From contig NZ_CP135275.1 of the NCBI RefSeq assembly GCF_032302195.1, forward strand, positions 620,001 through 684,000: a stretch of DNA of 64,000 nt. Reading direction: 5' to 3'. This document shows, piece by piece, positions 16,340-26,135 of this stretch; position 1 is the first letter of the stretch; each line of letters begins with the position of its first letter. This DNA is from Paenibacillus sp. MMS20-IR301. GTDB lineage: Bacteria; Bacillota; Bacilli; Paenibacillales; Paenibacillaceae. A program made the position numbers and the translations under genes. Below the pieces are notes generated by a model, which was not told the origin of the DNA, did not search any database, and saw only the letters and a program-made list of their open reading frames with translations.

Positions 16340-17938
16340 TCAGCTATTTTCGTAAGCGTTTTCTGAAAAATCATCATTCTGCGCTGAATCTTTTCTGCGG
16401 TAGACAGAGGGGGAGATGCCTTCGATTTTTTTGAACTTTTCACGGAAATAATCGACATCGCTGAAGCCGACCTCGCTTGCCGCCTGATGGATTTTGCAGC
16501 CCTGGTCCAGCAGCTCCTTGGCCTTTTCTATGCGGACCTTGTCCAGATAGCTGTTGAAGGAGCTGCCTGTGCTGCTCTTGAACAGCTTGCCGAGGTAGGG
16601 GCTGCTGTAAGCGAATACATCCGCCAATGTCTCCAGCTTCAGGTTCTCGGCATAACGGCGGTGGATCAGGTCCAGCATCCGTTTCATCAGTACCTCCAGC
16701 TCATCCCGGACAATGCCTCCGGCATATTGTTCTAACAGCTCTATGATGTAACGCTGCAGCCGGGGGAGGGAGGTATGCCTGTAGATATGCTGGATTTGCC
16801 CGTCCATCCAGCCCTGTGCCCCGCCAAGCTCCTTATACTGCAGCCCCAGCTTGTTGGAAAGAGCGGTAAGAGTACGCACGTAATATGACTTTACGGCCAT
16901 CTCGGACATTCCGGCGGCGGTCATAATATCCCCGGCCTCATGAATCAGCGAAGGGATCACCTGGTGGTTGCCGGTGTCGAGGGCGAAATACAGCCGGCCC
17001 GGCACCGGCGCCAGACTGCGCTCCGCTTCAAGCGGCCGGGCCGGCTGTCCGGTTCTCAGCTTCAGCGAATCCGGTCCGATCATGCCCGGCTCGTCGTAGA
17101 AGAAATGATCCTTCATCCGGGCCAGCGCCGAATGATGGGAGAGGGATAACCCGTTCAGGCTGTCCACCATATCCCCTGCGGTGATGATGCAGTCCAGCCC
17201 TTCGGCCTCTGCCGCTTCCCGGATGCTCTGGACCATCAGCTTGCGCACCAGCTCCTTCTGGTAGGAGGGCTGCAGCAGAACGCCAAGATAAGAATCCAGC
17301 GAGAAGACCACTCCCCAGCTGTTGCTGTCGAAGCCGGCCGTCAGCCTTGCCTTGACGGCAGTAGAAGGGCCGTTGTCCGCATGGTTCTGCAGCAGCAGCC
17401 GGATCAGGACCACCTGATAGGAGTCCCAGAGCAGCCCGGACTCCGCTGCTGAATGCATCAGCGCAGGTGCAGGCTGCAGGCTGCTCTCCATCAGCAGGGA
17501 CTGGACCAGCATCTCCCGGCTCCAGACCTTGACGGCCGCATTCTGCTTGCGGTGTGCCTGCTGCTCATCGAGCTCCCTGGACAGATTCATCAAGTACAGC
17601 TGCATCTCGTCTTCATCCACCGGCTTGAGCAGGTAGCTGTCGATGCCGAAGGACATCGCGCGTTTGGCATAGCTGAAGTCGGCGTAGCCGCTCAGGATAA
17701 TGATATGGAGCTCCGGATTGTCCTCGCGCAGCTCGCGGATTAACTCCAGCCCGTCTCTGCCAGGCATGCGGATATCGACGATCAGCAGGTCGGGAGTGTA
17801 CAGGTCATACTTGTGCCTGGCTTCCACAGCATTGGCTGCTGTATCCGCTACCCGGAAGCCGAGGCTCTCCCAGTCCAGCAGGGTGATCAGCCCTTCGCGG
17901 ATCGCCTGCTCGTCATCAACGATCAATACACTATACAT
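16340..17938 (-). CDS. YesN-type response regulator (REC-AraC)
   Basis: The 532-residue protein has a receiver domain (acidic D8/D9, acceptor D55 in LIVDIRMPGRDG, K near KPVDEDEM), a long middle region, and two HTH motifs of the AraC family at the C-terminus (LETLADVFAYSSPYLGKLFKSSTG; IHQAASEVGFSDVDYFREKFKKIEGISP). ATG 17938 has AAGGAG 7 bases upstream and overlaps the end of the kinase gene, which couples translation. It should activate the downstream transporter genes once the kinase senses the sugar. Confidence 0.9.
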   Translation of the reverse strand: MYSVLIVDDEQAIREGLITLLDWESLGFRVADTAANAVEARHKYDLYTPDLLIVDIRMPGRDGLELIRELREDNPELHIIILSGYADFSYAKRAMSFGIDSYLLKPVDEDEMQLYLMNLSRELDEQQAHRKQNAAVKVWSREMLVQSLLMESSLQPAPALMHSAAESGLLWDSYQVVLIRLLLQNHADNGPSTAVKARLTAGFDSNSWGVVFSLDSYLGVLLQPSYQKELVRKLMVQSIREAAEAEGLDCIITAGDMVDSLNGLSLSHHSALARMKDHFFYDEPGMIGPDSLKLRTGQPARPLEAERSLAPVPGRLYFALDTGNHQVIPSLIHEAGDIMTAAGMSEMAVKSYYVRTLTALSNKLGLQYKELGGAQGWMDGQIQHIYRHTSLPRLQRYIIELLEQYAGGIVRDELEVLMKRMLDLIHRRYAENLKLETLADVFAYSSPYLGKLFKSSTGSSFNSYLDKVRIEKAKELLDQGCKIHQAASEVGFSDVDYFREKFKKIEGISPSVYRRKDSAQNDDFSENAYENS

Positions 17939-19721
17939 AAGAATCACTCCTTAACGGGATGGCGAAGCTGATCTGTGTTCCGAAGCCGCTCTGGCTGGTT
18001 AGGGTTAGCCCGCATTCGGGTCCATATGTCAGCTGGAGCCGCAGATGAATATTGCGCATGCCGATATTATTGGTCTCATAATCTTCCTTGCTCTCCAGCA
18101 TCCGGCGGATTTCTTCCATCCGTGCCGGTGACATGCCGCTTCCGTTGTCAGCCACTTGTATCTTAAGCAGGTTCTGCTCAATCCGGATGTCCACCATGAC
18201 CATGCCCCCGTCCGTCACATTCTCCAGCCCGTGAATGATGCAGTTCTCCACCAGCGGCTGGATAATCAGCGGCGGAATGCGGACCTGATTCGCCAGCGGG
18301 TCCACGTACAGCTCATAGGATAGCCGGTCGTTATAGCGGAATTTCTGGATGACCAGATAGCAGTTTACGGTCTCCAGCTCACTTTGCAGCGGAATCATTC
18401 CGCTGCCGACCTCCAGGTTTTTGCGCATCATTTTCCCGAGCAGTCTTACGACCTGCGAGATATCGGTCTGGCCCCGGGAATGGGCCTTCATCCGGATGGA
18501 CTCCAGCGCATTGAACAGGAAATGCGGATTGATCTGGCTGGCCATCATCTTAAATTTGATCTCATTCTGCTTCAGCAGGGTAGCATTCTTCTGGCGGTTC
18601 GATTCCTGGACCTCACTCATCAGCTCGTTAATGTTCCGTACCATATGATTGAATTGCCTGGCCAGCTGGCCGATTTCATCCTTGCCGTCGATAACCAGCC
18701 GTGCCTCCAGATTGCCGGAGGCGACCTTGGAGATATGCTTGCTGAGATGCAGCATCCGCCCGGTGAGCAGCCGGGAGAAATAATAGATCAGCAGAATGGC
18801 CATCACCAGGGCGGAGAGAATGACCGTCAGCGCCATCGTAATAATCCGGTTGGTCTCGCCTACAATGCTCTCCACAGTGAAGATGGAGATGATGCGCAGG
18901 CTGTTCAGGCTGCCTCCCGGATGCCAGTCGTCAATCAGCATCTTGGACGGCTTGCCGTCAATCATCACATCGGCCAGCCCTTGTCCGGCAAGGGTGGACT
19001 GCGGCTTCAGGCTGATATCCTCCAGCGTCTTGCCCAGTGTATCCGCGCGGTTCGAGGCAACGATATGATCGTTCTCGTCTACGATGATCGTCTCGAAGGT
19101 CTCCTGGTTCAGAATGGCATTCAGCTTATTCGTATTGACGTTCACGATCAGCACACCGGTTGTCCGCTGCTTGAGGAAGTCTACCTTGCGGATCAGGCTG
19201 AGATAGTATTTGCCGTTGCGGCTGTCCGGAATGTAATTCCAGCAGACCATCCCCTTCTGGGCAAGTGCCGCCTGATACCAGCGCTCATGTGTAACCGCAG
19301 CGTCAGCCTGGAGGAATTCCCAGTTGTTCAGAATCGTCGGATTGTCGATGTACAGGCGGATGCTGGAGATCTCCGAATACAGGCGGACGAATTCCCGGAA
19401 GTCCGGATAGTCCCAGTATGCCTGCACCACATCATAGACGGAGACATAGCGGTGGTTGGCCGCTTCCTCCAGCCGGCTGTCGTTAGACAACCGGTAGGCG
19501 ATGTCCAGCGGAACATTCAGCATCTCGCCGGTCCGTTTCTTGACCCGGTCGACATTGGCCGTAATCTGCTCCAGCGCATTGCCGAGTGCCATGCTCCGCA
19601 GCTCGCTGGTCAGGAACACCCCTACAATGAGCACGGGAATCAGGGCGACAATACCAAACGATAGGAAGAGCTTGGTCCTGAGCTTCAGATTGTTCATCAA
19701 AGTGATCATACGGGTATACAC
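17931..19721 (-). CDS. YesM-type sensor histidine kinase
   Basis: The 596-residue protein begins with a membrane helix (about 15-37), has an extracellular sensor of roughly 250 residues, a second helix, a HAMP domain, then a His_kinase domain with H400 in QINPHFLFNALESIR and a HATPase domain (LVENCIIHGLEN, DNGSGMS, GIGMRNIHLRLQL). The start is GTG 19721 because GGAGGAG lies 9 bases before it. It heads the operon that runs to 12551. A cre-like site lies 32 bases upstream of the start, which suggests carbon catabolite control. Confidence 0.9.
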   Translation of the reverse strand: MYTRMITLMNNLKLRTKLFLSFGIVALIPVLIVGVFLTSELRSMALGNALEQITANVDRVKKRTGEMLNVPLDIAYRLSNDSRLEEAANHRYVSVYDVVQAYWDYPDFREFVRLYSEISSIRLYIDNPTILNNWEFLQADAAVTHERWYQAALAQKGMVCWNYIPDSRNGKYYLSLIRKVDFLKQRTTGVLIVNVNTNKLNAILNQETFETIIVDENDHIVASNRADTLGKTLEDISLKPQSTLAGQGLADVMIDGKPSKMLIDDWHPGGSLNSLRIISIFTVESIVGETNRIITMALTVILSALVMAILLIYYFSRLLTGRMLHLSKHISKVASGNLEARLVIDGKDEIGQLARQFNHMVRNINELMSEVQESNRQKNATLLKQNEIKFKMMASQINPHFLFNALESIRMKAHSRGQTDISQVVRLLGKMMRKNLEVGSGMIPLQSELETVNCYLVIQKFRYNDRLSYELYVDPLANQVRIPPLIIQPLVENCIIHGLENVTDGGMVMVDIRIEQNLLKIQVADNGSGMSPARMEEIRRMLESKEDYETNNIGMRNIHLRLQLTYGPECGLTLTSQSGFGTQISFAIPLRSDSYV

Positions 19722-19752
19722 AAATACAATCTCCTCCGTCAGCCCTCAAAAG

Positions 19753-19766
19753 TGGTAACGCTTACA
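19753..19766. promoter_or_regulatory. Putative cre (CcpA) site
   Basis: TGGTAACGCTTACA fits the cre pattern TGWNANCGNTNWCA at 9 of 10 fixed positions. It lies just upstream of the kinase-transporter operon. The rest of the 407-bp divergent region to 20128 is A+T-rich, and I could fix no clear sigma-A promoter in it. Confidence 0.5.
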
Positions 19767-20128
19767 TAAAAGTATATCGTGATTTGCACAGCCAATATAT
19801 GTAATTCGTTTAGTTTTTATTGTCTTCTGTTATGGAATTGCAAGGTTTGAGGATGACGGTGACCGGAGCGGATAAACATTGCAGGCGGCTGTCGTTTCGG
19901 GTGAAGCAGGTTGAAATGATTAAAAATAAGGTTGAAATTCAAGATTTTTTTTCGCCGGAGAGCATGTATTATTGTAGATGAATTACTATAAATTTGAAAT
20001 TAAAGAAACGGGAGCATGAGATGGCCTGGGGAGGAGGACGCGTCCGCGGATAGAGAGATTCATAGAAGTATTCCAGTGAAGTGGATAAGAGACATACTGT
20101 ACATTCCGCTTTTCAAGGAGGAATTGCA

Positions 20129-23100
20129 ATGCCGGGAAGAATGAAATCACCATTCGCGAAAAGGACGCTGTTAAGCGCCGTTTTCACCACAGCAGCCTTA
20201 GGATTATTATGGTTTGCCCAGCCCGCCTTTGCTTATGATCTGTCGAACAGCAATTTCCAGGTCAGTACCGGTACCAATGGAGATATTACCAGCCTGAAGC
20301 TGACCGGAGATAACTTTCCCACCAACTATGTCATGAATGCAACCAATGCCCCGAATCAGAATACGGCAGACCACCAGTGGCTGGGCGAGCTGATGTTCAC
20401 TTACCGGCTGAACAACGGCGCCTGGACCAAAGCCTTAACCAATAAGTCCGCCGACGGCCGTACGCAGAACCAGTCCGGCAATACCGTCAACATCGTCTAC
20501 CAGAATTCTGCGAATGCTGAGGGTATCCGCAATTTCAGAGTGAACGAAAGCTATTCTCTTGTAAGCGATTACTTACTCTGGCAGATTCAAGTGACCAACA
20601 CCAGTGCACAGACGCTGGAGATTGGTGACTTCGGCCTGCCGCTGCCTTTTAACGAATTCTGGACCGGCGGAAGCAACGAACAAATCTATGAGACCCGGGT
20701 AGTTACCCAGTCCTTCATCGGCAATAACAGCTCTTATGTAACTGCCCAGCGTCCCAGCGGCATTGGCCCGTCCCTTCTACTCATACCGGATGCAACTACC
20801 GGCGCAGGCTTCGAGTATATGGATAACTGGCGTATCCAGGATCATGCGGGCAGCAAATGGGCGGGAGATCAGGGCGGCTGGATCGAAGGCCTCTCAGTCT
20901 ATTACATTCACTCGAATGTGATTAAGAGCACCGGACGCGGCTATCTGCCCAGCAGCAGCCTGACCCTGGCGCCGGGAGCAAGCAAGACCTATGCCTTCAA
21001 ATTCTTCAAATCAGCCAGTGAGCAGGCAACTAAGGACCGGCTGTACTCCGAAGGTCTGATCGATACTACGGTAGTGCCGAGTATGGTAGTGCCGACGAAT
21101 CAGACGGCCAAATTCGATCTGCGCACCTCTAAGACAATTACTTCTGTCACTGCGCAATATCCGTCGGAAACGACATTAGCTTCCCTGGGCACCACATCGG
21201 GAGACCACAAGCTCTACTCCCTGCAGATGAATCACCTCGGTCCCAATAACATCACAGTCAATTACGGCAGCGGAGAACAGACAACCCTACAGTTCTATGC
21301 CATTGAGCCGGTAGATACGGCGCTCCAGCGTCATGCCACCTTCATGGTGAACAATCAGCAGTGGAATGTGCCGGGAGATATCCGCGACAAGGCGTTCGAT
21401 GACTGGATGATGCAGACCAATACGAAGCGCAACAATTTTGCCGGGTATTGGGGCTGGGGGGATGACTGGGGATATACGCATGCCCAGTTCCTCGCCGAGA
21501 AAAATGTCCAGAAGCCGGTAACCTCAGAAATTACCGCACTCGACCAGTATCTGGAGACCACCATCTGGACGAACCTGATGGCCGGTCATCACACCGATTA
21601 TCTGGTGCCTGACTTCCTGATGGCCCCGCCGAACACTACACCAACCTACCGCGGGTATGCCTATCCGCATATCTATAACACCTATTTCAGCATGTACAAA
21701 ATTTCCAAGCTATACCCTGGCCTGATCACCTATACTCAGCCAAGCAACACCTATCTGCTGCGGGCCTACAATATTATGAAAGCTCTCTACGACGGTCCTG
21801 TAGCCTACAACTGGAATACCGGGCTGATGGGGGAAGTGACCACACCGGAGATTATCAAAGCGCTGCAGGCTGAAGGCTATACCTCCCAGGCTAATGATAT
21901 CATTGCGAAAATGAACACCAAATACAATAACTTTGCCGGCACGACCTATCCATACGGCTCCGAATACAACTATGACAATACCGGTGAGGAAGCCGTGTAT
22001 ATGCTGGCGAAGATGAATAACAACAACAGCATTAAGAGCAAGATCAATACGAAGACCCGTGCCGTGCGCGGTAAAATGCCGGTATGGTACTTCTACTCCG
22101 ATCCGGTAACCATCAACGGGGAGCCATGGTGGCAATTCCAGTACACCGCTTCGCTTGCCGGAACGGCAATGGATGACTGGGTGCGTAACCAGTCTGCGAC
22201 TCCGGAAGTGGAGCAGCGGTTAACCTATGCCGCCAAGCTTGCTAATCTGACGGCCATTAACTCCGGCCAGATCAGTTCGGACCCTGCGGATATTGGAGCG
22301 GTATCCTGGACGTATCAGGCGATGAAGGGCAATAACGGGGCCCTGGGTCTTGACGGCGGCCCGCTGTTTAACGGCTGGCGCGGCATGTCCGGCGAAGCGG
22401 ATCTCGGGCTGTTCGGCGCGATCAAGCTGCTGAGCTCCGATGTGGCGGTTGATCCGATCTTCGGCCTGTACGGCTATGGCTGCGAGGTCACAGAGAGCGG
22501 CGGGAACTACATCGTTACACCTAAGGACGGCGTTAACCAGCGGCTGAATCTGATTACAGAGAAATGGGGCATGAGTCTGGAGCGGGACAGCTACACCCTG
22601 GCGACAGTAGCCAAGGCGAAGGATAGTGCCAGCTTCACGCTCAGCAGTGCAACTCCGGGTACAGCGCATGTAACCAAGGTGGCCTTTACCGGATTTGCTC
22701 CCGGGACCTATAACGTAACTGTGAACAATGTGGCCTCCGGCAGCTTCACTGCGGCCAGCGGCCAGACCGCAACCGTGAGCCTGAATATCGGAACCGCAGC
22801 TTCCTATGAGGTGAAGATCCAGCAGGGAACCGTGACTCCGGTTTCCTCCATTGTAGTTAACTACAAGATGAACCAGTCCTCCGGCACGGCGGTTACGGAT
22901 TCTTCCTCCGCCGGGAACCATGCGGCATTGACCGGAACAGCCACTTGGATTGCCGGCCGCACGGGCGCTGGCAATGCGCTGAATCTGAGCGGAACCAGCG
23001 CCTATGCAACACTGCCGGCCGGGGTGGTCAGCCAGCTGAATGACTTTACGATCTCAGCCTGGGTCAAGATTACGGCCAATAGCGACTGGGCGCGAATCTT

Positions 23101-23689
23101 CGATTTCGGCACAGGTACAACGGCTAATATGTTCCTGGCGCCGCAGATCGGAGGCGGGGGGATGCGTTTTGCTATTACAACCGGCGGCAACAGTGCGGAG
23201 CAGCAGCTTACGGCCTCCTCGCCGCTGGCAACCGGAGCATGGAAGCATGTCGTCGTGACCTTATCCGGTACGACCGGCCGGCTCTACCTCGATGGCGTCC
23301 AGGTTGCCGTGAATACGGGCATGACGCTGACGCCTTCCAGCCTGGGCAATACCACCCAGAACTATATCGGCAAATCGCAATACAATGATCCGAATCTGAA
23401 TGGTGCTGTCGATGACTTCATTATCTTTAACCGTGCACTCAGTGCTGCCGAGGTTACCGCACTCTTCGGAGGGACGGTGCCGGCGCTCTCGGCCTCCTTT
23501 TCCCTGGAGGAGCTGAATGCCCTGGAGCCGGATGCTGAGCTTACAATTCCGCCGCTTGAAGAAACGGAAGGGCAGCAGCCGGATAGCGGAGCAGCCCCGC
23601 AGCCGGATAGCAGCTCTCCGGGGACGGAGCAACCGGATTCTCCTCCAGCTCCTGAGGCTCCGGAAACACCTGAACCGCCTTTAAGCTGA
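20129..23689 (+). CDS. Large secreted protein, DUF5695-like with C-terminal LamG domain
   Basis: The 1186-residue precursor has a Sec signal peptide (basic start, hydrophobic helix, AFA cleavage about residue 35). Residues 36 to about 840 resemble the DUF5695 family of secreted carbohydrate-active-like proteins, with a beta-sandwich region then an alpha-helical barrel-like part (WGWGDDWGYTHAQFLAEKN; YNYDNTGEEAVYMLAKMN). A small beta domain and a LamG/concanavalin-like domain (about 920-1125) follow. The last 50 residues are Pro/Glu/Ser-rich, with no LPXTG motif. ATG 20129 has AAGGAGG 7 bases upstream. It diverges from the YesMN-transporter operon, so it may generate the imported oligosaccharide. 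Activity is unproven. Confidence 0.7.
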   Translation: MPGRMKSPFAKRTLLSAVFTTAALGLLWFAQPAFAYDLSNSNFQVSTGTNGDITSLKLTGDNFPTNYVMNATNAPNQNTADHQWLGELMFTYRLNNGAWTKALTNKSADGRTQNQSGNTVNIVYQNSANAEGIRNFRVNESYSLVSDYLLWQIQVTNTSAQTLEIGDFGLPLPFNEFWTGGSNEQIYETRVVTQSFIGNNSSYVTAQRPSGIGPSLLLIPDATTGAGFEYMDNWRIQDHAGSKWAGDQGGWIEGLSVYYIHSNVIKSTGRGYLPSSSLTLAPGASKTYAFKFFKSASEQATKDRLYSEGLIDTTVVPSMVVPTNQTAKFDLRTSKTITSVTAQYPSETTLASLGTTSGDHKLYSLQMNHLGPNNITVNYGSGEQTTLQFYAIEPVDTALQRHATFMVNNQQWNVPGDIRDKAFDDWMMQTNTKRNNFAGYWGWGDDWGYTHAQFLAEKNVQKPVTSEITALDQYLETTIWTNLMAGHHTDYLVPDFLMAPPNTTPTYRGYAYPHIYNTYFSMYKISKLYPGLITYTQPSNTYLLRAYNIMKALYDGPVAYNWNTGLMGEVTTPEIIKALQAEGYTSQANDIIAKMNTKYNNFAGTTYPYGSEYNYDNTGEEAVYMLAKMNNNNSIKSKINTKTRAVRGKMPVWYFYSDPVTINGEPWWQFQYTASLAGTAMDDWVRNQSATPEVEQRLTYAAKLANLTAINSGQISSDPADIGAVSWTYQAMKGNNGALGLDGGPLFNGWRGMSGEADLGLFGAIKLLSSDVAVDPIFGLYGYGCEVTESGGNYIVTPKDGVNQRLNLITEKWGMSLERDSYTLATVAKAKDSASFTLSSATPGTAHVTKVAFTGFAPGTYNVTVNNVASGSFTAASGQTATVSLNIGTAASYEVKIQQGTVTPVSSIVVNYKMNQSSGTAVTDSSSAGNHAALTGTATWIAGRTGAGNALNLSGTSAYATLPAGVVSQLNDFTISAWVKITANSDWARIFDFGTGTTANMFLAPQIGGGGMRFAITTGGNSAEQQLTASSPLATGAWKHVVVTLSGTTGRLYLDGVQVAVNTGMTLTPSSLGNTTQNYIGKSQYNDPNLNGAVDDFIIFNRALSAAEVTALFGGTVPALSASFSLEELNALEPDAELTIPPLEETEGQQPDSGAAPQPDSSSPGTEQPDSPPAPEAPETPEPPLS

Positions 23690-23731
23690 TCCTCCGGGAG
23701 TGTGTTAAGTTCGAAATGTATAGAGCCGAGG

Positions 23732-23764
23732 GGAAGAACCTGTAACAGGGTTCTTCCTTTTTTT
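23732..23764 (+). terminator. Rho-independent terminator
   Basis: GGAAGAACC pairs with GGTTCTTCC (9 bp, extended inside by CTG/CAG with a bulge), followed by seven T. Confidence 0.85.
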
Positions 23765-23997
23765 ATGAGAGCGTAGCTAAATCCCTGCTCTATAGGTGGG
23801 CTGTACACGGCATTGCCGCGTTCCGCCAGTACCGTCCCTGTGCATGGTTCTGCGTATCTCCGCATGCCCCTGCGTGCCCTAAACAGCAGCTACTATATCT
23901 CCGTATTTTGGTGTCGTAGACTGCCTGCTGATTCATTCTCCGCATTTTGGTTTCGCCCACTGCCGGCTGCCTTCTGACATATGTATGAAATTTTAAA

Positions 23998-24046
23998 TTT
24001 ACAAAGTTTAATCTTTATAAGATAATGATACGAAACGTATCGTTTC
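23998..24046 (+). promoter_or_regulatory. Promoter with overlapping TetR-type operator
   Basis: TTTACA (23998-24003) and GATAAT (24021-24026) are spaced 17 bases. Directly downstream lie two overlapping inverted repeats, GATAC-GAAAC-GTATC (24027-24041) and GAAACG-TAT-CGTTTC (24032-24046), covering the expected start of transcription. This fits autorepression by the TetR protein at 24087. Confidence 0.65.
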
Positions 24047-24086
24047 TATTAGCCGTGCATCAATGATCATCAGGAGGTGAACCGCA

Positions 24087-24668
24087 ATGATCCCAGGCAT
24101 TAACCTGAATGCGAAGCATAAGGAAGCCCGCAGCAGGAAGGCGATTCTTGAAGCGACGATGATGATTTTAGAGAATCAGAGCTATTCCTCTTTAACAATA
24201 GAAGCGGTGGCATCTCAGGCCGGAGTAGGCAAATCTACCATCTACAGATGGTGGGAGCATAAAGCGCGCCTGGTCCTCGATACTTTTGTGATGGCCGTCG
24301 AATCCGAGTTTGTCTTTGAGCGGAACCTGTCCGTTCAGGAGAACTTCAAACGGCAGCTCGAGGCTTTAGCGCGTATTCTTGGCAGCAAAGTGGGGAAATC
24401 CACCTTAACTATCGTTACCGAGAACGACGGGATTGCGCAGGAGTTTTACAGCTTATTTTTGTCCCTGAAAAGAAAAGAGGCCAAACAAGCGCTTCAAGCC
24501 GCGATGGAGCAGGGGGAAGTGAAGCGGTCGGTGAACATGGACGTTGTATTGGATCTGCTCTACGGTCCGGTCTATTTTCAAATTCTCATCTATAAAAAAA
24601 TGCCGGATGAGCATTACATCGAGGACTTGTTACAGCACGTAATGCAGGGAATTTCAGCTGGCGTTTAA
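24087..24668 (+). CDS. TetR-family repressor
   Basis: The 193-residue protein has an N-terminal TetR HTH (SRKAILEATMMILENQSYSSLTIEAVASQAGVGKSTIYRWWEHKARLVLDTF). Its C-terminal half is of the TetR_C_16/AcrR ligand-binding type. ATG 24087 follows AGGAGGTG by 8 bases. The adjacent palindrome at 24027-24046 is its probable operator. It is followed 30 bases later by an MFS transporter in the same direction, so the pair forms an operon in which the transporter's substrate, or a related compound, should release the repressor. Confidence 0.87.
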   Translation: MIPGINLNAKHKEARSRKAILEATMMILENQSYSSLTIEAVASQAGVGKSTIYRWWEHKARLVLDTFVMAVESEFVFERNLSVQENFKRQLEALARILGSKVGKSTLTIVTENDGIAQEFYSLFLSLKRKEAKQALQAAMEQGEVKRSVNMDVVLDLLYGPVYFQILIYKKMPDEHYIEDLLQHVMQGISAGV

Positions 24669-24698
24669 ACTATAAATATACCGGGGGAACTTTACTTC

Positions 24699-25940
24699 AT
24701 GAGTCAGACGACAAATGTGCAACAAGGCAATGGCAAGAAAAACTATTCATTAATGACAATTATTCTGTTCTGGTGCGGAATGGTTATTATGACCAGCATG
24801 TATATTACAATCCCGTTAGCGGATGTATTCACCAGGGCGTTTCAGATTAGTCCGGCTCAGGCGGCATGGATCGGGAGTTCATTCTCGCTCTGTTATGCCT
24901 TGGGTTGTCTGCTGTATGGTCCATTCTCGGACAGATACGGCCGTAAAATATTCCTGGTGGCGAGTATTACCGGCTTAACGCTTGTGACCCTAGTGATCGG
25001 GTTTGTGGAGAGCTATTACGGGCTCATTCTTCTTAGAGGTCTGCAGGGGCTGGTGGCTGCGGCATTCGCACCGATCTCGCTTGTGTATGCGGGAGAGATG
25101 TTCCCGGCACATAAACGGCTGACCGCAGTCGGCTTTATCAGCACCGGGCTGCTGATGGCGGGGATTGTAGGCCAGGTATTCAGCGGGCTGGTGAATGAAT
25201 ATTGGGGCTGGCACGGAATCTTCATTATACTGGGCATCCTGTATGGGATTACGGCGGTCATTGTAATCAGCCTGCTTCCGAAGGATGAGCTGCACCGGCC
25301 GAAAGAAAATGTGCTGCTCAAGTTTAAACAAATGACTGGATTACTGAAGCAGACGCAGCTGCTGGCGGCTTTCGCCATTACGTTTGTCCTGCTGTTAAGC
25401 CTGGTCGGCATGTACACCGTGCTAGGCAGTTATTTAAGCTCAGACAAGTTCGGGTTATCGGCACAGGCGATCCTCACGATTCGGGCGGCGGGGATAGCCG
25501 GGATGCTGTTATCGCCGTTTGCAGGCCGGATCGCGGGGCGGCTGGGAATGGCGGCAGTGCTGCGGGGCGGCTTGGCAATTGCGGCGGCGGGCCTGCTGGG
25601 ACTCAGTCTTAGCCCGGGCCTGCCGGCGATTATCCTGATGAGCGTTGTCTTTGTAGCGGGGATCGCCCTCGTCACTCCGGTTAATATTTCAATCGTCAGC
25701 CAGCTGGGAGGCCATGCGCGCGGTTCGGCAATTTCATTCAATGCCTTTATTCTGTTCCTTGGCGCGAGTACGGGGCCCATAATCGCCTTAAGACTGCTGA
25801 AGACAGGGAACTATGCGCTGTCCTTTGGAATTCTGGGCTCCATTATGACCGCAGGATTCCTGGTTTCTCTTCTGTTACAAGTCCCCTCCGGGCGCCTGGC
25901 CAAAAGTGAACAGGCATCAGTTGTACCGGCTAAGCAGTGA
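24699..25940 (+). CDS. MFS exporter (DHA1 / 12-TM type)
   Basis: The 413-residue transporter has 12 predicted hydrophobic segments and a canonical motif A (GPFSDRYGRKIFL, about residues 73-85). The motif-C-like region (STGLLMAGIVGQVFSGLVNEYWGWHGIFII) marks it as an antiporter of the drug-resistance groups. It is co-transcribed with the TetR gene and ends before a strong terminator, so it is probably an inducible exporter of a toxic compound or metabolite. The substrate is unknown. Confidence 0.85.
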   Translation: MSQTTNVQQGNGKKNYSLMTIILFWCGMVIMTSMYITIPLADVFTRAFQISPAQAAWIGSSFSLCYALGCLLYGPFSDRYGRKIFLVASITGLTLVTLVIGFVESYYGLILLRGLQGLVAAAFAPISLVYAGEMFPAHKRLTAVGFISTGLLMAGIVGQVFSGLVNEYWGWHGIFIILGILYGITAVIVISLLPKDELHRPKENVLLKFKQMTGLLKQTQLLAAFAITFVLLLSLVGMYTVLGSYLSSDKFGLSAQAILTIRAAGIAGMLLSPFAGRIAGRLGMAAVLRGGLAIAAAGLLGLSLSPGLPAIILMSVVFVAGIALVTPVNISIVSQLGGHARGSAISFNAFILFLGASTGPIIALRLLKTGNYALSFGILGSIMTAGFLVSLLLQVPSGRLAKSEQASVVPAKQ

Positions 25941-25958
25941 ACACTGCTGCCGGTTCAC

Positions 25959-25991
25959 AAGCCGGCTCCCTATCAAGGGGGGCCGGCTTTC
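25959..25991 (+). terminator. Rho-independent terminator
   Basis: AAGCCGGCTCCC pairs with GGGGCCGGCTTT around a short loop; the closing T run is short. Confidence 0.7.
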
Positions 25992-26135
25992 GCACATCTC
26001 AGGCCTTATTGTCCGGAAATAGATCGGACGCATATCTGAAATCCTGCAACCATGACTGAAATTTGGTGCCTTATGGTCCGGGAAGGGATGAAATATAATA
26101 GAGATATCAGCAGCGGCGAAGAAGAGGGGCGGGGA

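Noticed and set aside
18384..19664. 426-codon plus-strand frame opposite the YesM kinase
   Set aside because: Antisense shadow of a well-supported kinase with H and ATPase motifs.
23899..23950. Imperfect direct repeat CTCCGTATTTTGG / CTCCGCATTTTGG, 39 bases apart
   Set aside because: Only two diverged copies with no symmetry or link to a promoter; too little to call a site.
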